Origin: CAYFUT01 sp964346395
Lineage (GTDB): Bacteria; Bacillota; Halanaerobiia; Halobacteroidales; Halobacteroidaceae
NCBI GenBank assembly: GCA_964346395.1
Contig: CAYFUT010000019.1
Location: forward strand, 1 to 40,223
DNA length: 40,223 nucleotides
Direction of reading: 5' to 3'
Every line of letters starts with the position of its first letter. The first letter of the stretch is position 1. Below, piece after piece: positions 31,504 to 40,114 of the stretch. The notes below the pieces were generated by a model that saw only the letters and a program-made list of their open reading frames with translations, was not told where the DNA came from and did not search any database. The position numbers were made by a program, and so were the translations under genes.

Positions 31504-32019
31504 TTAACCTAATATTTCATCTACTGATTTATCGCGTAATTTAGCAACATTCTTAACATCCTTTAGGTCATCTAACCCTGCTAAAGTTGCCCGCACCATA
31601 TTAATAGGGTTATCACTACCTAAAGACTTAGTTAAAATATCCTGAATTCCAGCTAACTCTATTACGGCCCGCACTGGACCACCAGCAATTACTCCTGTAC
31701 CTTCAGAAGCAGGTTTTAACAATACTCGACCTGCACTAAAGACGCCCGTGATTTCATGAGGAATAGTAGTATCTTCCTGCGGCACCTCAATTAACTCTTT
31801 CTTAGCTGCTTCGATACCTTTCCTAATTGCCTGCGGCACTTCATTAGCTTTCCCAATTTCAGCCCCTACATGACCATTACCATCGCCAACAACTACTAAC
31901 GCACTAAAACTAAACCGACGTCCACCTTTTACCACCTTGGCAACTCGATTAATATTGACTACTCTTTCTTCCAAATCAAGTTCTTCCGGGTCAATTTTGT
32001 CCTTATTCTTATTAAGCAT
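31504..32019 (-). CDS. rpsE: 30S ribosomal protein S5
   Basis: 171 residues: double-stranded RNA-binding domain (VVNINRVAKVVKGGRRFSF) and the C-terminal S5 domain. It contributes to decoding accuracy. Only 27 nt lie between its stop and the rplO start. Confidence 0.98.
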   Translation of the reverse strand: MLNKNKDKIDPEELDLEERVVNINRVAKVVKGGRRFSFSALVVVGDGNGHVGAEIGKANEVPQAIRKGIEAAKKELIEVPQEDTTIPHEITGVFSAGRVLLKPASEGTGVIAGGPVRAVIELAGIQDILTKSLGSDNPINMVRATLAGLDDLKDVKNVAKLRDKSVDEILG

Positions 32020-32037
32020 CTATTTACCTCCTTCAAT

Positions 32038-32403
32038 TTAAAATTCAAGTCCACCATCTCGGGCTGCTTCCGCTAAAGCTTTTATTCGCCCGTGATAATC
32101 ATATCCTCCACGGTCAAACACAACTTTCTCAATTCCTTTATCCAAAGCACGTTCAGCAATATATTCTCCTACAACTTCCGCAGCTTCCATATTTCCACCG
32201 TGTTCAACTTCCGAACCGATTTCTTCTTCTACCGTCGAAGCAGATACTAATGTCTGCTCGGAAAAATCGTCAATCACTTGCGCATATATATGATTCAAAC
32301 TGCGGGAGACATTCAATCTCGGTCGATCAGGTGTTCCCTTCAAATCTTTTCTAATTCTTTTATGCCGGCGTTCTCTAGCTTCTTCTTTAGTTAACTTGCT
32401 CAT
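32038..32403 (-). CDS. rplR: 50S ribosomal protein L18
   Basis: 121 residues; binds 5S rRNA with L5. RHKRIRKDLKGTPDRPRLNV and the FDRGGYDYHGRIKALAEAAR C-terminus are the family blocks. Confidence 0.98.
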   Translation of the reverse strand: MSKLTKEEARERRHKRIRKDLKGTPDRPRLNVSRSLNHIYAQVIDDFSEQTLVSASTVEEEIGSEVEHGGNMEAAEVVGEYIAERALDKGIEKVVFDRGGYDYHGRIKALAEAARDGGLEF

Positions 32404-32427
32404 AATTTCCCTCCTTTTCCAGCACTA

Positions 32428-32958
32428 TTAAGCAGTCTTCCCTTCTTTACGTCGAATTCTCTCATCGGCATATTTAATCCCTTTGCCGTTATACGGTTCA
32501 GGCGGTCGTACAGATTTGATATTAGAGGCTACTTCTCCTACTAACTGTTTATCAATTCCCTTAACAATTATCTGCCCCTCATCAACTTCAAATTCTATAT
32601 CACCTTCCGGTTCAATAACTACCGGATGGGAATAACCAACTTGTAATTCTAAATTCTTTCCTTTTTTCACTGCCCGATATCCTACTCCGTTAAGTTCCAG
32701 TTTTTTCTGGAACCCATTAGTAACTCCCTCAATCATATTTTCCACTAAACTACGGGCCAACCCATGCAGAGATTTATCTTCTTTAGAATCAGTTGGACGA
32801 GTAATCGTAATTTGGTCTTCATCCATTTCTACATTCAAGCGAGAACTAATCTTTTCTGTTAACTCACCTTTAGGACCTGAAACTGTAATCTCACTGCCCT
32901 CTCTAGTAATCTCTACTTTATCCGGAATTTCCACCGGCACATGCCCAACTCTAGACAT
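32428..32958 (-). CDS. rplF: 50S ribosomal protein L6
   Basis: 176 residues, two related RNA-binding domains. SRVGHVPVEIPDKVEI at the start and PPEPYNGKGIKYADE near the end are typical. It lies 128 nt after rpsH, the widest gap of the spc operon, occupied by a palindrome and a heptad arm. Confidence 0.98.
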   Translation of the reverse strand: MSRVGHVPVEIPDKVEITREGSEITVSGPKGELTEKISSRLNVEMDEDQITITRPTDSKEDKSLHGLARSLVENMIEGVTNGFQKKLELNGVGYRAVKKGKNLELQVGYSHPVVIEPEGDIEFEVDEGQIIVKGIDKQLVGEVASNIKSVRPPEPYNGKGIKYADERIRRKEGKTA

Positions 32959-33006
32959 TATTTACACCTCCCGAGGTTGTAAATTTTGATGTGTATAACT
33001 TGGGGT

Positions 33007-33026
33007 CGACATGATATATCATGTCG
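33007..33026. other. 20-bp perfect palindrome between rpsH and rplF
   Basis: CGACATGATA followed directly by TATCATGTCG, with no loop. It lies about 48 bp before the rplF start, inside the spc operon. It could be an operator for a dimeric protein or an mRNA hairpin. Nothing known is recognised. Confidence 0.5.
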
Positions 33027-33062
33027 GTACATTTATTTCATCATCTTTTCAAGTTTTAACGT

Positions 33063-33089
33063 TCATTTTTCATTCTCCATTTTTAATTA
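33063..33089 (-). repeat. Heptad repeat, single arm (element 10, after rpsH)
   Basis: TCATTTT, TCATTCT, CCATTTT, TAATTA; the first three words are identical to those of the repeat after ilvN2 (7906-7933). It overlaps the rpsH stop codon. No complementary arm is visible nearby. Confidence 0.65.
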
Positions 33090-33485
33090 CCATACGTAGC
33101 AAAGCACTTCGCCGCCAACACCCTGTTTGCGGGCTGCTTTATCAGTCATAACTCCCTGGGAAGTAGAAATGATGGCAATTCCTAAACCACCCAGGACTTC
33201 CGGCAGCTCATCATTATCAGCATAAACTCTAAGTCCCGGCTTGCTAATTCTCTTAATTCCACTAATCACCTTTTCGTCATTATCTCCATACTTAAGATAA
33301 ACCCGAACTACTCCCTGCGGTCCATTATTAATCCGCTTATAATCTCTCACAAATCCTGCTTCCGACAGCACTCTAGCAATATTTTCCTTTAAATTAGAGG
33401 CCGGAATATCTATCTTCTCTTTATATACTTCATTAGCATTTCTAATTCTAGTTAACATATCAGCAACTGAGTCGGTCATACTCAT
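33087..33485 (-). CDS. rpsH: 30S ribosomal protein S8
   Basis: 132 residues: SVADMLTRIRNANEVYKEKIDIPAS N-terminal block, and GVMTDKAARKQGVGGEVLCYVW at the C-terminus. S8 is the usual autoregulator of spc operons. An in-frame ATG two codons in is an alternative start. Confidence 0.97.
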   Translation of the reverse strand: MSMTDSVADMLTRIRNANEVYKEKIDIPASNLKENIARVLSEAGFVRDYKRINNGPQGVVRVYLKYGDNDEKVISGIKRISKPGLRVYADNDELPEVLGGLGIAIISTSQGVMTDKAARKQGVGGEVLCYVW

Positions 33486-33523
33486 TATAAAACCTACCTC
33501 CTCTCAACATTTTGACTATTCAT

Positions 33524-33709
33524 TTACCAACTAGATTTTTGCACTCCCGGTAACTTTCCTTCATGAGCTAACTCCCGAAAACAGATTCGACATAATTCAA
33601 ACCGTTGTAATACGCCCTTTGACCGCCCACAGCGGCGACAGCGTTTTACTTCTCGGGTTTCATATTTGCGTTCCTCTTTAGCTTTTTCCAGCTTAGCTTT
33701 TTTAGCCAC
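33524..33709 (-). CDS. rpsN: 30S ribosomal protein S14, zinc-binding type
   Basis: 61 residues, the short type Z form with CRRCGRSKG...CRIC zinc site and the invariant end LPGVQKSSW. The N-terminus matches the AKKAKLEKAKEERKY pattern. Confidence 0.98.
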   Translation of the reverse strand: MAKKAKLEKAKEERKYETREVKRCRRCGRSKGVLQRFELCRICFRELAHEGKLPGVQKSSW

Positions 33710-33727
33710 ATTTTTCCCTCCTTACAT

Positions 33728-34267
33728 TTAATTTTGGAATGGCATTCCCAAGGAAGATAATAATTCTTTTGCTTCTTCATCTGTCTCAGCATTAGTGACT
33801 ACTGTAACATCCATTCCTAAAATCTTATCGACTTCATCAACACTAAGTTCAGGAAATACAGTATAATTATCTATTCCTAACGAATAATTTCCGCGACCGT
33901 CAAAGGAATTAGCAGAAACTCCTCGGAAGTCTCTTACTCGGGGCAGAGCAACATTAACTAATTTATAAAGAAACTCATACATGCTTTCTCCCCGTAAAGT
34001 AACTTTACAACCAATCGGCATTCCTTTTCTAATTTTAAAGTTAGCAACGGACTTTTTGGCCCGGGTAACTACTGGCTCCTGACCAGTAATTGTTCGTAAG
34101 CTTTCTACTGCTTGGTCAAGCAGATCAGCATCTTCACCAGCATCACCAATTCCCATATTAACTACTATTTTTTCTAATTCCGGTACTTCCATTATATTAT
34201 CATACTCAAACTCATCCATTAAACTGGAAATAATGTCATTTTCATATCTTTCTTTTAAAACTGACAT
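33728..34267 (-). CDS. rplE: 50S ribosomal protein L5
   Basis: 179 residues; binds 5S rRNA and touches the P-site tRNA. VVNMGIGDA, AKKSVANFKIRKGMPIGCKVTLRG and RDFRGVSANSFDGRGNYSLG are diagnostic. Confidence 0.98.
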   Translation of the reverse strand: MSVLKERYENDIISSLMDEFEYDNIMEVPELEKIVVNMGIGDAGEDADLLDQAVESLRTITGQEPVVTRAKKSVANFKIRKGMPIGCKVTLRGESMYEFLYKLVNVALPRVRDFRGVSANSFDGRGNYSLGIDNYTVFPELSVDEVDKILGMDVTVVTNAETDEEAKELLSSLGMPFQN

Positions 34268-34289
34268 ATTATTACCTCCTTTCTACCCC

Positions 34290-34613
34290 TTAATCTACAA
34301 TCTCACCACATTGCTTACAATGACGTACTTTATCACCATTATCTAAAAATTTCTTTCCTGTTCGCGTTGCTTCTCCACAATGCTCACAGACTAACATCAC
34401 ATTAGAGGCATGAATTGGCGCCTCCTGGTCTTGAATTCCTCCCTGAGGATCATCTTGTGTCGGGCGTTTATGCTTATTTACAATATTAATTCCCTCCACA
34501 ATCACCCGATTTTCATCAGGAAAAACCTTCAAAACCTCTCCTTCTAAATCTTTATCTTTACCAGCGATGACTCGTACTTGATCTCCTTTTTTTACATGCA
34601 ACGAATTACCCAT
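34290..34613 (-). CDS. rplX: 50S ribosomal protein L24
   Basis: 107 residues with the KOW motif (KGDQVRVIAGKDKDLEGEV). The C-terminal half has two CxxC pairs (CEHC, CKQC), which could bind zinc; many L24 proteins lack them. The ATG at 34613 has AAAGGAGG 8 nt upstream; the longer MIRKEDRK- reading is rejected. Confidence 0.96.
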   Translation of the reverse strand: MGNSLHVKKGDQVRVIAGKDKDLEGEVLKVFPDENRVIVEGINIVNKHKRPTQDDPQGGIQDQEAPIHASNVMLVCEHCGEATRTGKKFLDNGDKVRHCKQCGEIVD

Positions 34614-34644
34614 CTTCCTGTCCTCCTTTCTAATCAACTACCAA

Positions 34645-35013
34645 TTATAATACTTCCGGAGCCAGAGAAATAATCCGATTATAATTCTTATTCCGTAATT
34701 CCCGAGCAATCGGGCCGAAGACTCGCGTTCCTGTCGGTTCATTATTATCCTCTACTAGTACCGCAGCATTTTCACTAAAGCTAATATAGGAACCATCATC
34801 GCGGCCGACTTTTCGTTTAGTACGGACAATTACTGCCTTTACAACTTCTCCTTTATTAACCATACCGTCCGGAATTGCTTCTTTAACAGTGGCAATCACT
34901 ACATCACCAACAGTAGCATATCGTTTTCCAGATCCTCCTAATACTTTTACACATAATAATTCTCGAGCACCTGAATTATCAGCTACCTGTAAGTTAGATT
35001 CAGCTTGAATCAT
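34645..35013 (-). CDS. rplN: 50S ribosomal protein L14
   Basis: 122 residues: MIQAESNLQVADNSGAREL start and TRVFGPIARELRNKNYNRIISLAPEVL end are near-universal. It forms an intersubunit bridge. Confidence 0.98.
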   Translation of the reverse strand: MIQAESNLQVADNSGARELLCVKVLGGSGKRYATVGDVVIATVKEAIPDGMVNKGEVVKAVIVRTKRKVGRDDGSYISFSENAAVLVEDNNEPTGTRVFGPIARELRNKNYNRIISLAPEVL

Positions 35014-35047
35014 TAGGCTCGACCTCCCTTCAACTAAACCAATTAAA

Positions 35048-35302
35048 TTATTTAGCTTTCCGAAGAATTTCTTTTACTTCCCAGCTTTTATCCTTACTCC
35101 GCGGATTTGCCTCTACAATTTTTACTTTATCGCCTTCACTGCACTCATTATTTTCATCATGCGCCTTAAACTTAGATGTACGGGTAATAATCCGCTTATA
35201 TAATGAGTGCTGCTTCTTTCGTTCCACCTCTACTACTGCCGTTTTATCCATTTTACCGCTAACTACTTTTCCAATTTCTTCCTTCTGCTTTAATTCAGAC
35301 AT
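35048..35302 (-). CDS. rpsQ: 30S ribosomal protein S17
   Basis: 84 residues, OB-fold. GKVVSGKMDKTAVVEVERKK and the ANPRSKDKSWEV region are typical. Early 16S binder. Confidence 0.97.
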   Translation of the reverse strand: MSELKQKEEIGKVVSGKMDKTAVVEVERKKQHSLYKRIITRTSKFKAHDENNECSEGDKVKIVEANPRSKDKSWEVKEILRKAK

Positions 35303-35316
35303 CAGAATCCTCCTTC

Positions 35317-35520
35317 CTAAGCTTGGTTAATCCCCAGTCGACGTTCATTCATAATTGTCTTTACCCGAGCAATTGTTTTCTTTACTTCCCGAATTCGACT
35401 TGGATTATCCAACTGCATAGTAGCATTTTGAAACCGCAGATTGAATAACTCACTCTTCAGTTCATCCAACTTCTGGTCTAATTCCTGGTCTGTTAATTCT
35501 CGTAATTGATCAGCTTTCAT
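35317..35520 (-). CDS. rpmC: 50S ribosomal protein L29
   Basis: 67 residues, two-helix protein at the exit tunnel that helps dock SRP and trigger factor. ELFNLRFQNATMQLDNPSRIREVKK is the family core. I chose the ATG at 35520 (GGTGA 5 nt upstream) over the GTG at 35529; the gene overlaps the rplP end by 11 nt. Confidence 0.96.
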   Translation of the reverse strand: MKADQLRELTDQELDQKLDELKSELFNLRFQNATMQLDNPSRIREVKKTIARVKTIMNERRLGINQA

Positions 35521-35944
35521 CTTGCTCACCGCCCATATCTTCCCGTTTTACAAATTTAGTATCAATCGGTAATTTATGTGAAGCTAACCGCATAGCCTCT
35601 TCTGCTTTTTCTCTTTCTACTCCGGCAACTTCAAACATTATTCTCCCGGGTTTCACCACAGCAACCCACTGTTCAGTCTCACCTTTTCCGCTACCCATTC
35701 GCGTTTCAGCTGGTTTAGCAGTAATTGGCTTATGCGGGAAGATATTAACCCACATCTTACCATCTCGCTGTACATAGCGAGTAATTGCAATCCGAGCTGC
35801 TTCAATCTGTCTATTTGTAATCCAAGCCGGTTCTAAGGCCTGTAATCCATAGTCACCAAACGTAATCTCTGTCCCGCGACTTGCTTTTCCTTTCATTCTC
35901 CCGCGGTGCTGTTTTCTATGCTTTACACGTTTAGGTACTAACAT
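35510..35944 (-). CDS. rplP: 50S ribosomal protein L16
   Basis: 144 residues: MLVPKRVKHRKQHRGRMKG start, then RMGSGKGETEQWVAVVKPGR near the A-site tRNA elbow. The acidic C-terminal tail (GGEQDES) overlaps rpmC. Confidence 0.98.
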   Translation of the reverse strand: MLVPKRVKHRKQHRGRMKGKASRGTEITFGDYGLQALEPAWITNRQIEAARIAITRYVQRDGKMWVNIFPHKPITAKPAETRMGSGKGETEQWVAVVKPGRIMFEVAGVEREKAEEAMRLASHKLPIDTKFVKREDMGGEQDES

Positions 35945-35963
35945 TTTGCTGCCTCCTTTCTAA

Positions 35964-36620
35964 TTACTCTTCATCCTCATCTTTAACTTCCGGTAGCACT
36001 TCTCCTTTATTAATCCAGACTTTAACTCCAATACTACCATACGTAGTACTAGCTTCAATAAATCCATAATCAATATCAGCTCGTAAGGTGTGCAGCGGTA
36101 CACTACCTTCACTATATCCTTCATTACGAGCCATTTCTGCGCCTCCTAAACGACCAGAACATTCGACTCTAAATCCTTCGACTCCACTCTGGCGCATACC
36201 TCTATTTAAAGACTGCTTCATAGCTCGCCGGAACGAAACTCGATTTTCCAGTTGCTGAGCGATATTTTCAGCCACTAGCTGAGCATTTTTCTCTGGATTC
36301 TCCACTTCTACTACGTTTACCTGTACATCAGTATCAGTCATTGTTTCCAGTTCATTTCGCAATTTTTCCACTTCCGAACCGCCTTTTCCAATGACCATAC
36401 CCGGTCGAGCAGCATGAACATCAATTTTTATCCGGTCAGCAGCTCTTTTAATTACAATCCGAGAAATTCCTGCCCGATACATTTTTTCCTTAACATGTTC
36501 TCTAATATCTAAATCTTCATGCAGTAAATCAGCATATTCATCCTTATCTGCATACCACTTAGCATCCCAATCCTGTATAAAACCAACTCTAAACCCATGT
36601 GGGTGTATTTTTTGTCCCAT
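35964..36620 (-). CDS. rpsC: 30S ribosomal protein S3
   Basis: 218 residues with the KH domain (VHAARPGMVIGKGGSEVEKLR) and the C-terminal S3 domain (GRLGGAEMARNEGYSEG). Part of the mRNA entry channel. 3 nt after rplV. Confidence 0.98.
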   Translation of the reverse strand: MGQKIHPHGFRVGFIQDWDAKWYADKDEYADLLHEDLDIREHVKEKMYRAGISRIVIKRAADRIKIDVHAARPGMVIGKGGSEVEKLRNELETMTDTDVQVNVVEVENPEKNAQLVAENIAQQLENRVSFRRAMKQSLNRGMRQSGVEGFRVECSGRLGGAEMARNEGYSEGSVPLHTLRADIDYGFIEASTTYGSIGVKVWINKGEVLPEVKDEDEE

Positions 36621-36623
36621 ACA

Positions 36624-36962
36624 TTATCCCTCCTTTTCGGCTACTTTAATTGTAATATGACTCGTTCGCTTATTAATCGGACTTGCCTGCCCCATAGCGC
36701 GCGGCTGATACCGCTTCATGGTAGGACCTTCATTAGCGTAAGCCTCCGAAATATATAATTGATCTCCGAGCATATCATGATTATGCTCAGCATTTGCTAT
36801 TGCAGAATTCAATACCTTTTCCACAGTTTCAGCAGCTTTCTTCGGTGTATTCTTCAAAATTGCCAGCGCTTCATCCGCATCTTTACCTCTTACCAGATCC
36901 ACCACTAATCTTGCTTTGCGTGGGGAAATCCGAACCTGTTTAGCAGTAGCTTTTGCTTCCAT
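36624..36962 (-). CDS. rplV: 50S ribosomal protein L22
   Basis: 112 residues: AKQVRISPRKARLVVDLVRGK and the tunnel-lining loop near GPTMKRYQPRAMGQASPINKR. The ATG at 36962 has AAGGGGG upstream; the MCKRGFNI- extension would cover that site and is rejected. Confidence 0.97.
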   Translation of the reverse strand: MEAKATAKQVRISPRKARLVVDLVRGKDADEALAILKNTPKKAAETVEKVLNSAIANAEHNHDMLGDQLYISEAYANEGPTMKRYQPRAMGQASPINKRTSHITIKVAEKEG

Positions 36963-36997
36963 AATATTAAACCCCCTTTTACACACTTATCTTTTCA

Positions 36998-37273
36998 TTA
37001 CTTAAGTGCAGTAGATCGTTCAGTATGCTCACCGTGGCCTCGAAAAATACGAGTCGGTGCAAATTCACCTAATTTATGACCTACCATTTCTTCTGTAATA
37101 TAGACCGGAACATGTTCTTTACCATCATAAACAGCAATTGTATGTCCCACCATCAGTGGATAAATAGTCGAACTTCTTGACCAGGTCTTAATTACCTGAC
37201 TCTCATCATTCTCATTCATTTCTTTTACCTTAGCTAACAACTTTTCGGATATATAAGGTCTATCCTGTGCCAC
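36998..37273 (-). CDS. rpsS: 30S ribosomal protein S19
   Basis: 91 residues: KTWSRSSTIYPLMVGHTIAV and KLGEFAPTRIFRGHG are diagnostic. Partner of S13 in the 30S head. Confidence 0.98.
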   Translation of the reverse strand: MAQDRPYISEKLLAKVKEMNENDESQVIKTWSRSSTIYPLMVGHTIAVYDGKEHVPVYITEEMVGHKLGEFAPTRIFRGHGEHTERSTALK

Positions 37274-37292
37274 TTGGTTAGCCTCCCTTCAA

Positions 37293-38141
37293 TTATTTAT
37301 TCTTCTCCCGAGCTTTCTTCGCATGCCGACTTCTCACAATCATGCCGTCAGATTCCTTCGGCTTCCGTGTCTGCTTACCATGCGTTTTCTGTCCCCAGGG
37401 AGTTACAGGATGTCTTCCAGTAGATTTTCGTCCTTCTCCACCGCCGTGTGGGTGATCATGCGGGTTCATTGCTGTACCCCGAACAGTAGGCCGTTTACCT
37501 AACCAACGGCTGCGCCCTGCTTTACCAATAGTAATATTCTCATGTTCAATATTACCAATTTGACCAATTGTAGCTTTACAGTTTAAACTAATTAATCTTA
37601 CTTCACTAGACGGCATCTGGACATGAGCATAGTTATCTTCCTTAGCCATCACGCGGCCAAAAGAACCCGCCGAACGAGCTAACTGTCCGCCTTTCCCCGG
37701 TTTCAGTTCTACGTTATGAATCTGTGTTCCCACCGGTATATTTTTTAACAGTAAAGCATTCCCCGGCTTTATTTCAGCATCAGCACCGGAAACTAATTCC
37801 TCTCCAACTTCTATTCCTTCTGGAGCTAAAATATATCTCTTCTCTCCATCAACATAATTTAATAGAGCAATCCGAGCAGAACGATTAGGATCATATTCAA
37901 TTGCAGCTACTTTAGCTGGAATACCATCCTTATCCCGCTTAAAATCAACCACTCTATACTTCCGCTTATGGCCACCACCCCGATGGCGAGATGTAACTCG
38001 GCCGTTAGTATTCCGGCCGCCGGATTTTTTTAGTGGTTCTAACAAAGACTCTTCCGGCTCCTTTTTAGTTATCTCTGCAAAGGAATCAACAGTCATATAT
38101 CTCCGCGAAGGAGTAGTGGGATTAAATTTCTTAATTGCCAT
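37293..38141 (-). CDS. rplB: 50S ribosomal protein L2
   Basis: 282 residues, slightly longer than the usual 273-277. NGRVTSRHRGGGHKRKYR and the C-terminal peptidyl-transferase-near GTAMNPHDHPHGGGEGR (with the functionally important His) are present. The extra length is a small insertion after TKKEPEESLLEPLKKSGG. Confidence 0.98.
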   Translation of the reverse strand: MAIKKFNPTTPSRRYMTVDSFAEITKKEPEESLLEPLKKSGGRNTNGRVTSRHRGGGHKRKYRVVDFKRDKDGIPAKVAAIEYDPNRSARIALLNYVDGEKRYILAPEGIEVGEELVSGADAEIKPGNALLLKNIPVGTQIHNVELKPGKGGQLARSAGSFGRVMAKEDNYAHVQMPSSEVRLISLNCKATIGQIGNIEHENITIGKAGRSRWLGKRPTVRGTAMNPHDHPHGGGEGRKSTGRHPVTPWGQKTHGKQTRKPKESDGMIVRSRHAKKAREKNK

Positions 38142-38165
38142 ACTTAAACCCTCCTTTTGCTAAAA

Positions 38166-38453
38166 TTATACGCCTTCAAAAACATCAATTGTATCTCCAT
38201 CAGCTAATTTAACTCTAGCTTTCTTCCACTCAGGAGTACTGCCTTCTACATACCCGCGGCGTCGTTTTTTTCCGGGCATGCGGCAGGTAGTTACTTTATC
38301 TACTTTAACATCAAAGATTTCCTGTACCGCCTTCTTTATCTGCGGTTTATTGGCTTTTAAATCAACTTCAAACGTATACCAATTTCTCTCTTCCATGTCA
38401 GCCATGCTTTCTTCTGAAATATGAGGTGCAACAATTACATCACGTAAATCCAT
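38166..38453 (-). CDS. rplW: 50S ribosomal protein L23
   Basis: 95 residues; exit-tunnel protein that docks trigger factor. APHISEES start and the ANKPQIKKAVQEIFDVKV core. Its start overlaps the rplD stop by 1 nt. Confidence 0.97.
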   Translation of the reverse strand: MDLRDVIVAPHISEESMADMEERNWYTFEVDLKANKPQIKKAVQEIFDVKVDKVTTCRMPGKKRRRGYVEGSTPEWKKARVKLADGDTIDVFEGV

Positions 38454-39082
38454 TAGGCAGTTAGCACCTCCTCGATTGGGCTAATTGCAGATTCAACCAT
38501 AACTAATTTGTCATAATTCACAATATCATAAACTGTAATTCGATCCGCAGTAGTAACTCTAACTCCCGGAATATTGCGAGCAGATTTATATACATTTTCA
38601 TCCTTTTCATTCAAGATAATTAATACTTTCTCATCCTGCAGATCTAAGTTTTCAAGTACAGTAATCATTTGTTTTGTTTTCGGCTGTTCAAAAGAAAATT
38701 CATCAACTATAATTAAGTCTTCTTCTTCAACTTTATCTGTTAAAGCCGACTTAACCGCTAACTTCTTTTCTTTCTTAGGAATATCTTTTTCATAATTTCT
38801 CGGCTGCGGTCCAAAAGTAGTTCCTCCGCCAACCCACAATGGAGAACGAATACTTCCGTGTCGAGCCCGTCCAGTGCCTTTCTGACGCCACGGCTTACGA
38901 CCTCCACCTGCAACTTCACTACGAGTCTTAGTTTTAGCTGTACCGGCTCGTTTAGCAGCTAACTGAGCTGTAACTGCCTCATGAACCACATGTTCATTTA
39001 TTTCTACTGCAAACACTTCTTCGTTAAGGTCAACATTTCCTACTGCCTGACCTTTAGTATCATATAATGAAACTTCTCCCAT
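38453..39082 (-). CDS. rplD: 50S ribosomal protein L4
   Basis: 209 residues: GTAKTKTRSEVAGGGRKPWRQKGTGRARHG is the tunnel extension loop. L4 regulates S10 operons in some bacteria; no known site is identified here. Confidence 0.98.
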   Translation of the reverse strand: MGEVSLYDTKGQAVGNVDLNEEVFAVEINEHVVHEAVTAQLAAKRAGTAKTKTRSEVAGGGRKPWRQKGTGRARHGSIRSPLWVGGGTTFGPQPRNYEKDIPKKEKKLAVKSALTDKVEEEDLIIVDEFSFEQPKTKQMITVLENLDLQDEKVLIILNEKDENVYKSARNIPGVRVTTADRITVYDIVNYDKLVMVESAISPIEEVLTA

Positions 39083-39108
39083 CTTTATTCCTCCTTCCTA
39101 AAACTGCT

Positions 39109-39738
39109 TTACTGTTCTTTCACAGCTTCTTTGATAGTTAATAAGCCTTTCTTAGGCCCAGGAACTGCCCCTTTAATTAATAGCAAGTCATTTTCCAGGT
39201 CAACTTCAACAACTTCCAAATTTTGAATAGTAACCTGGTTGCGTCCCATGCGACCCGACATTTTTTTACCTTTAAAAACACGAGCTGGATCAGAACTACC
39301 CGGAGCAATCGAACCAGGTGCTCTATAATTACGAGAGCCGTGTGTTTTAGGGCCAGTATTAAAGTTCCAGCGCTTAACTGTTCCGGCAAAACCTTTTCCT
39401 TTAGAAATACCTGTCACATCCACCAGATCTCCTGCTGCAAACACATCTGCTTCAACTTCATCGCCTGGCTCTAAATCAGCAGCTTCGCCTCTGAATTCTT
39501 TAATATATCGTTTAGGCTCTATACCATACTTCTCAAAATGGCCTTTTTCTGGTTGGTTAACTCGGGACTCTTTAATATCCTCAAATCCTAACTGAACTGC
39601 CTGGTAGTCATCAATTTCTTCTGTTTTTTTCTGCACTACAGTACACGGTCCTGCTTTAACTACCGTTACTGGTATGACCTCACCATCATCTTCAAATACC
39701 TGAGTCATACCAATCTTTTTTCCTAAAATCCCTTTCAT
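39109..39738 (-). CDS. rplC: 50S ribosomal protein L3
   Basis: 209 residues: MKGILGKKIGMTQVF start and GFAGTVKRWNFNTGPKTHGSRNYR central loop near the peptidyl transferase centre. The ATG at 39738 has GGAGGTG 7 nt upstream; the GTG two codons earlier is rejected. Confidence 0.98.
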   Translation of the reverse strand: MKGILGKKIGMTQVFEDDGEVIPVTVVKAGPCTVVQKKTEEIDDYQAVQLGFEDIKESRVNQPEKGHFEKYGIEPKRYIKEFRGEAADLEPGDEVEADVFAAGDLVDVTGISKGKGFAGTVKRWNFNTGPKTHGSRNYRAPGSIAPGSSDPARVFKGKKMSGRMGRNQVTIQNLEVVEVDLENDLLLIKGAVPGPKKGLLTIKEAVKEQ

Positions 39739-39764
39739 TACCACTACACCTCCTCACTTACACT

Positions 39765-40082
39765 TTATAATTTTATCTCAATATCAACCCCGGCTGGTAA
39801 ATCCAAACGCATTAGGGAATCAATAGTTTTTGGGGTTGGCTCCTTAATATCTACTAATCGTTTATGAGTTCTGATTTCAAACTGTTCTCTAGCTTTGCTA
39901 TCTCCATGCGGAGAACGAAGCACTGTAAATACTTCTTTATTGGTCGGCAAAGGAACAGGACCTGATACCTCAGCACCTGTTTTTTTCGCAGTATCTACAA
40001 TCTTCTTTGCCGAATTATCAAGTAATTGATGTTCATATCCTTTTAACCGAATTCGAATTTCATCTCGATTTTTATCAGCCAT
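39765..40082 (-). CDS. rpsJ: 30S ribosomal protein S10
   Basis: 105 residues, first gene of the S10 operon. IRIRLKGYEHQLLDNSAKKIVDTAKKTG, GPVPLPTNKEVFTVLRSPHG and FEIRTHKR are diagnostic; it also serves as NusE in antitermination. GGAGGTG precedes the ATG. Confidence 0.98.
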   Translation of the reverse strand: MADKNRDEIRIRLKGYEHQLLDNSAKKIVDTAKKTGAEVSGPVPLPTNKEVFTVLRSPHGDSKAREQFEIRTHKRLVDIKEPTPKTIDSLMRLDLPAGVDIEIKL

Positions 40083-40114
40083 TTATTTTCACCTCCGAAT
40101 TAACATTTCTCAAT

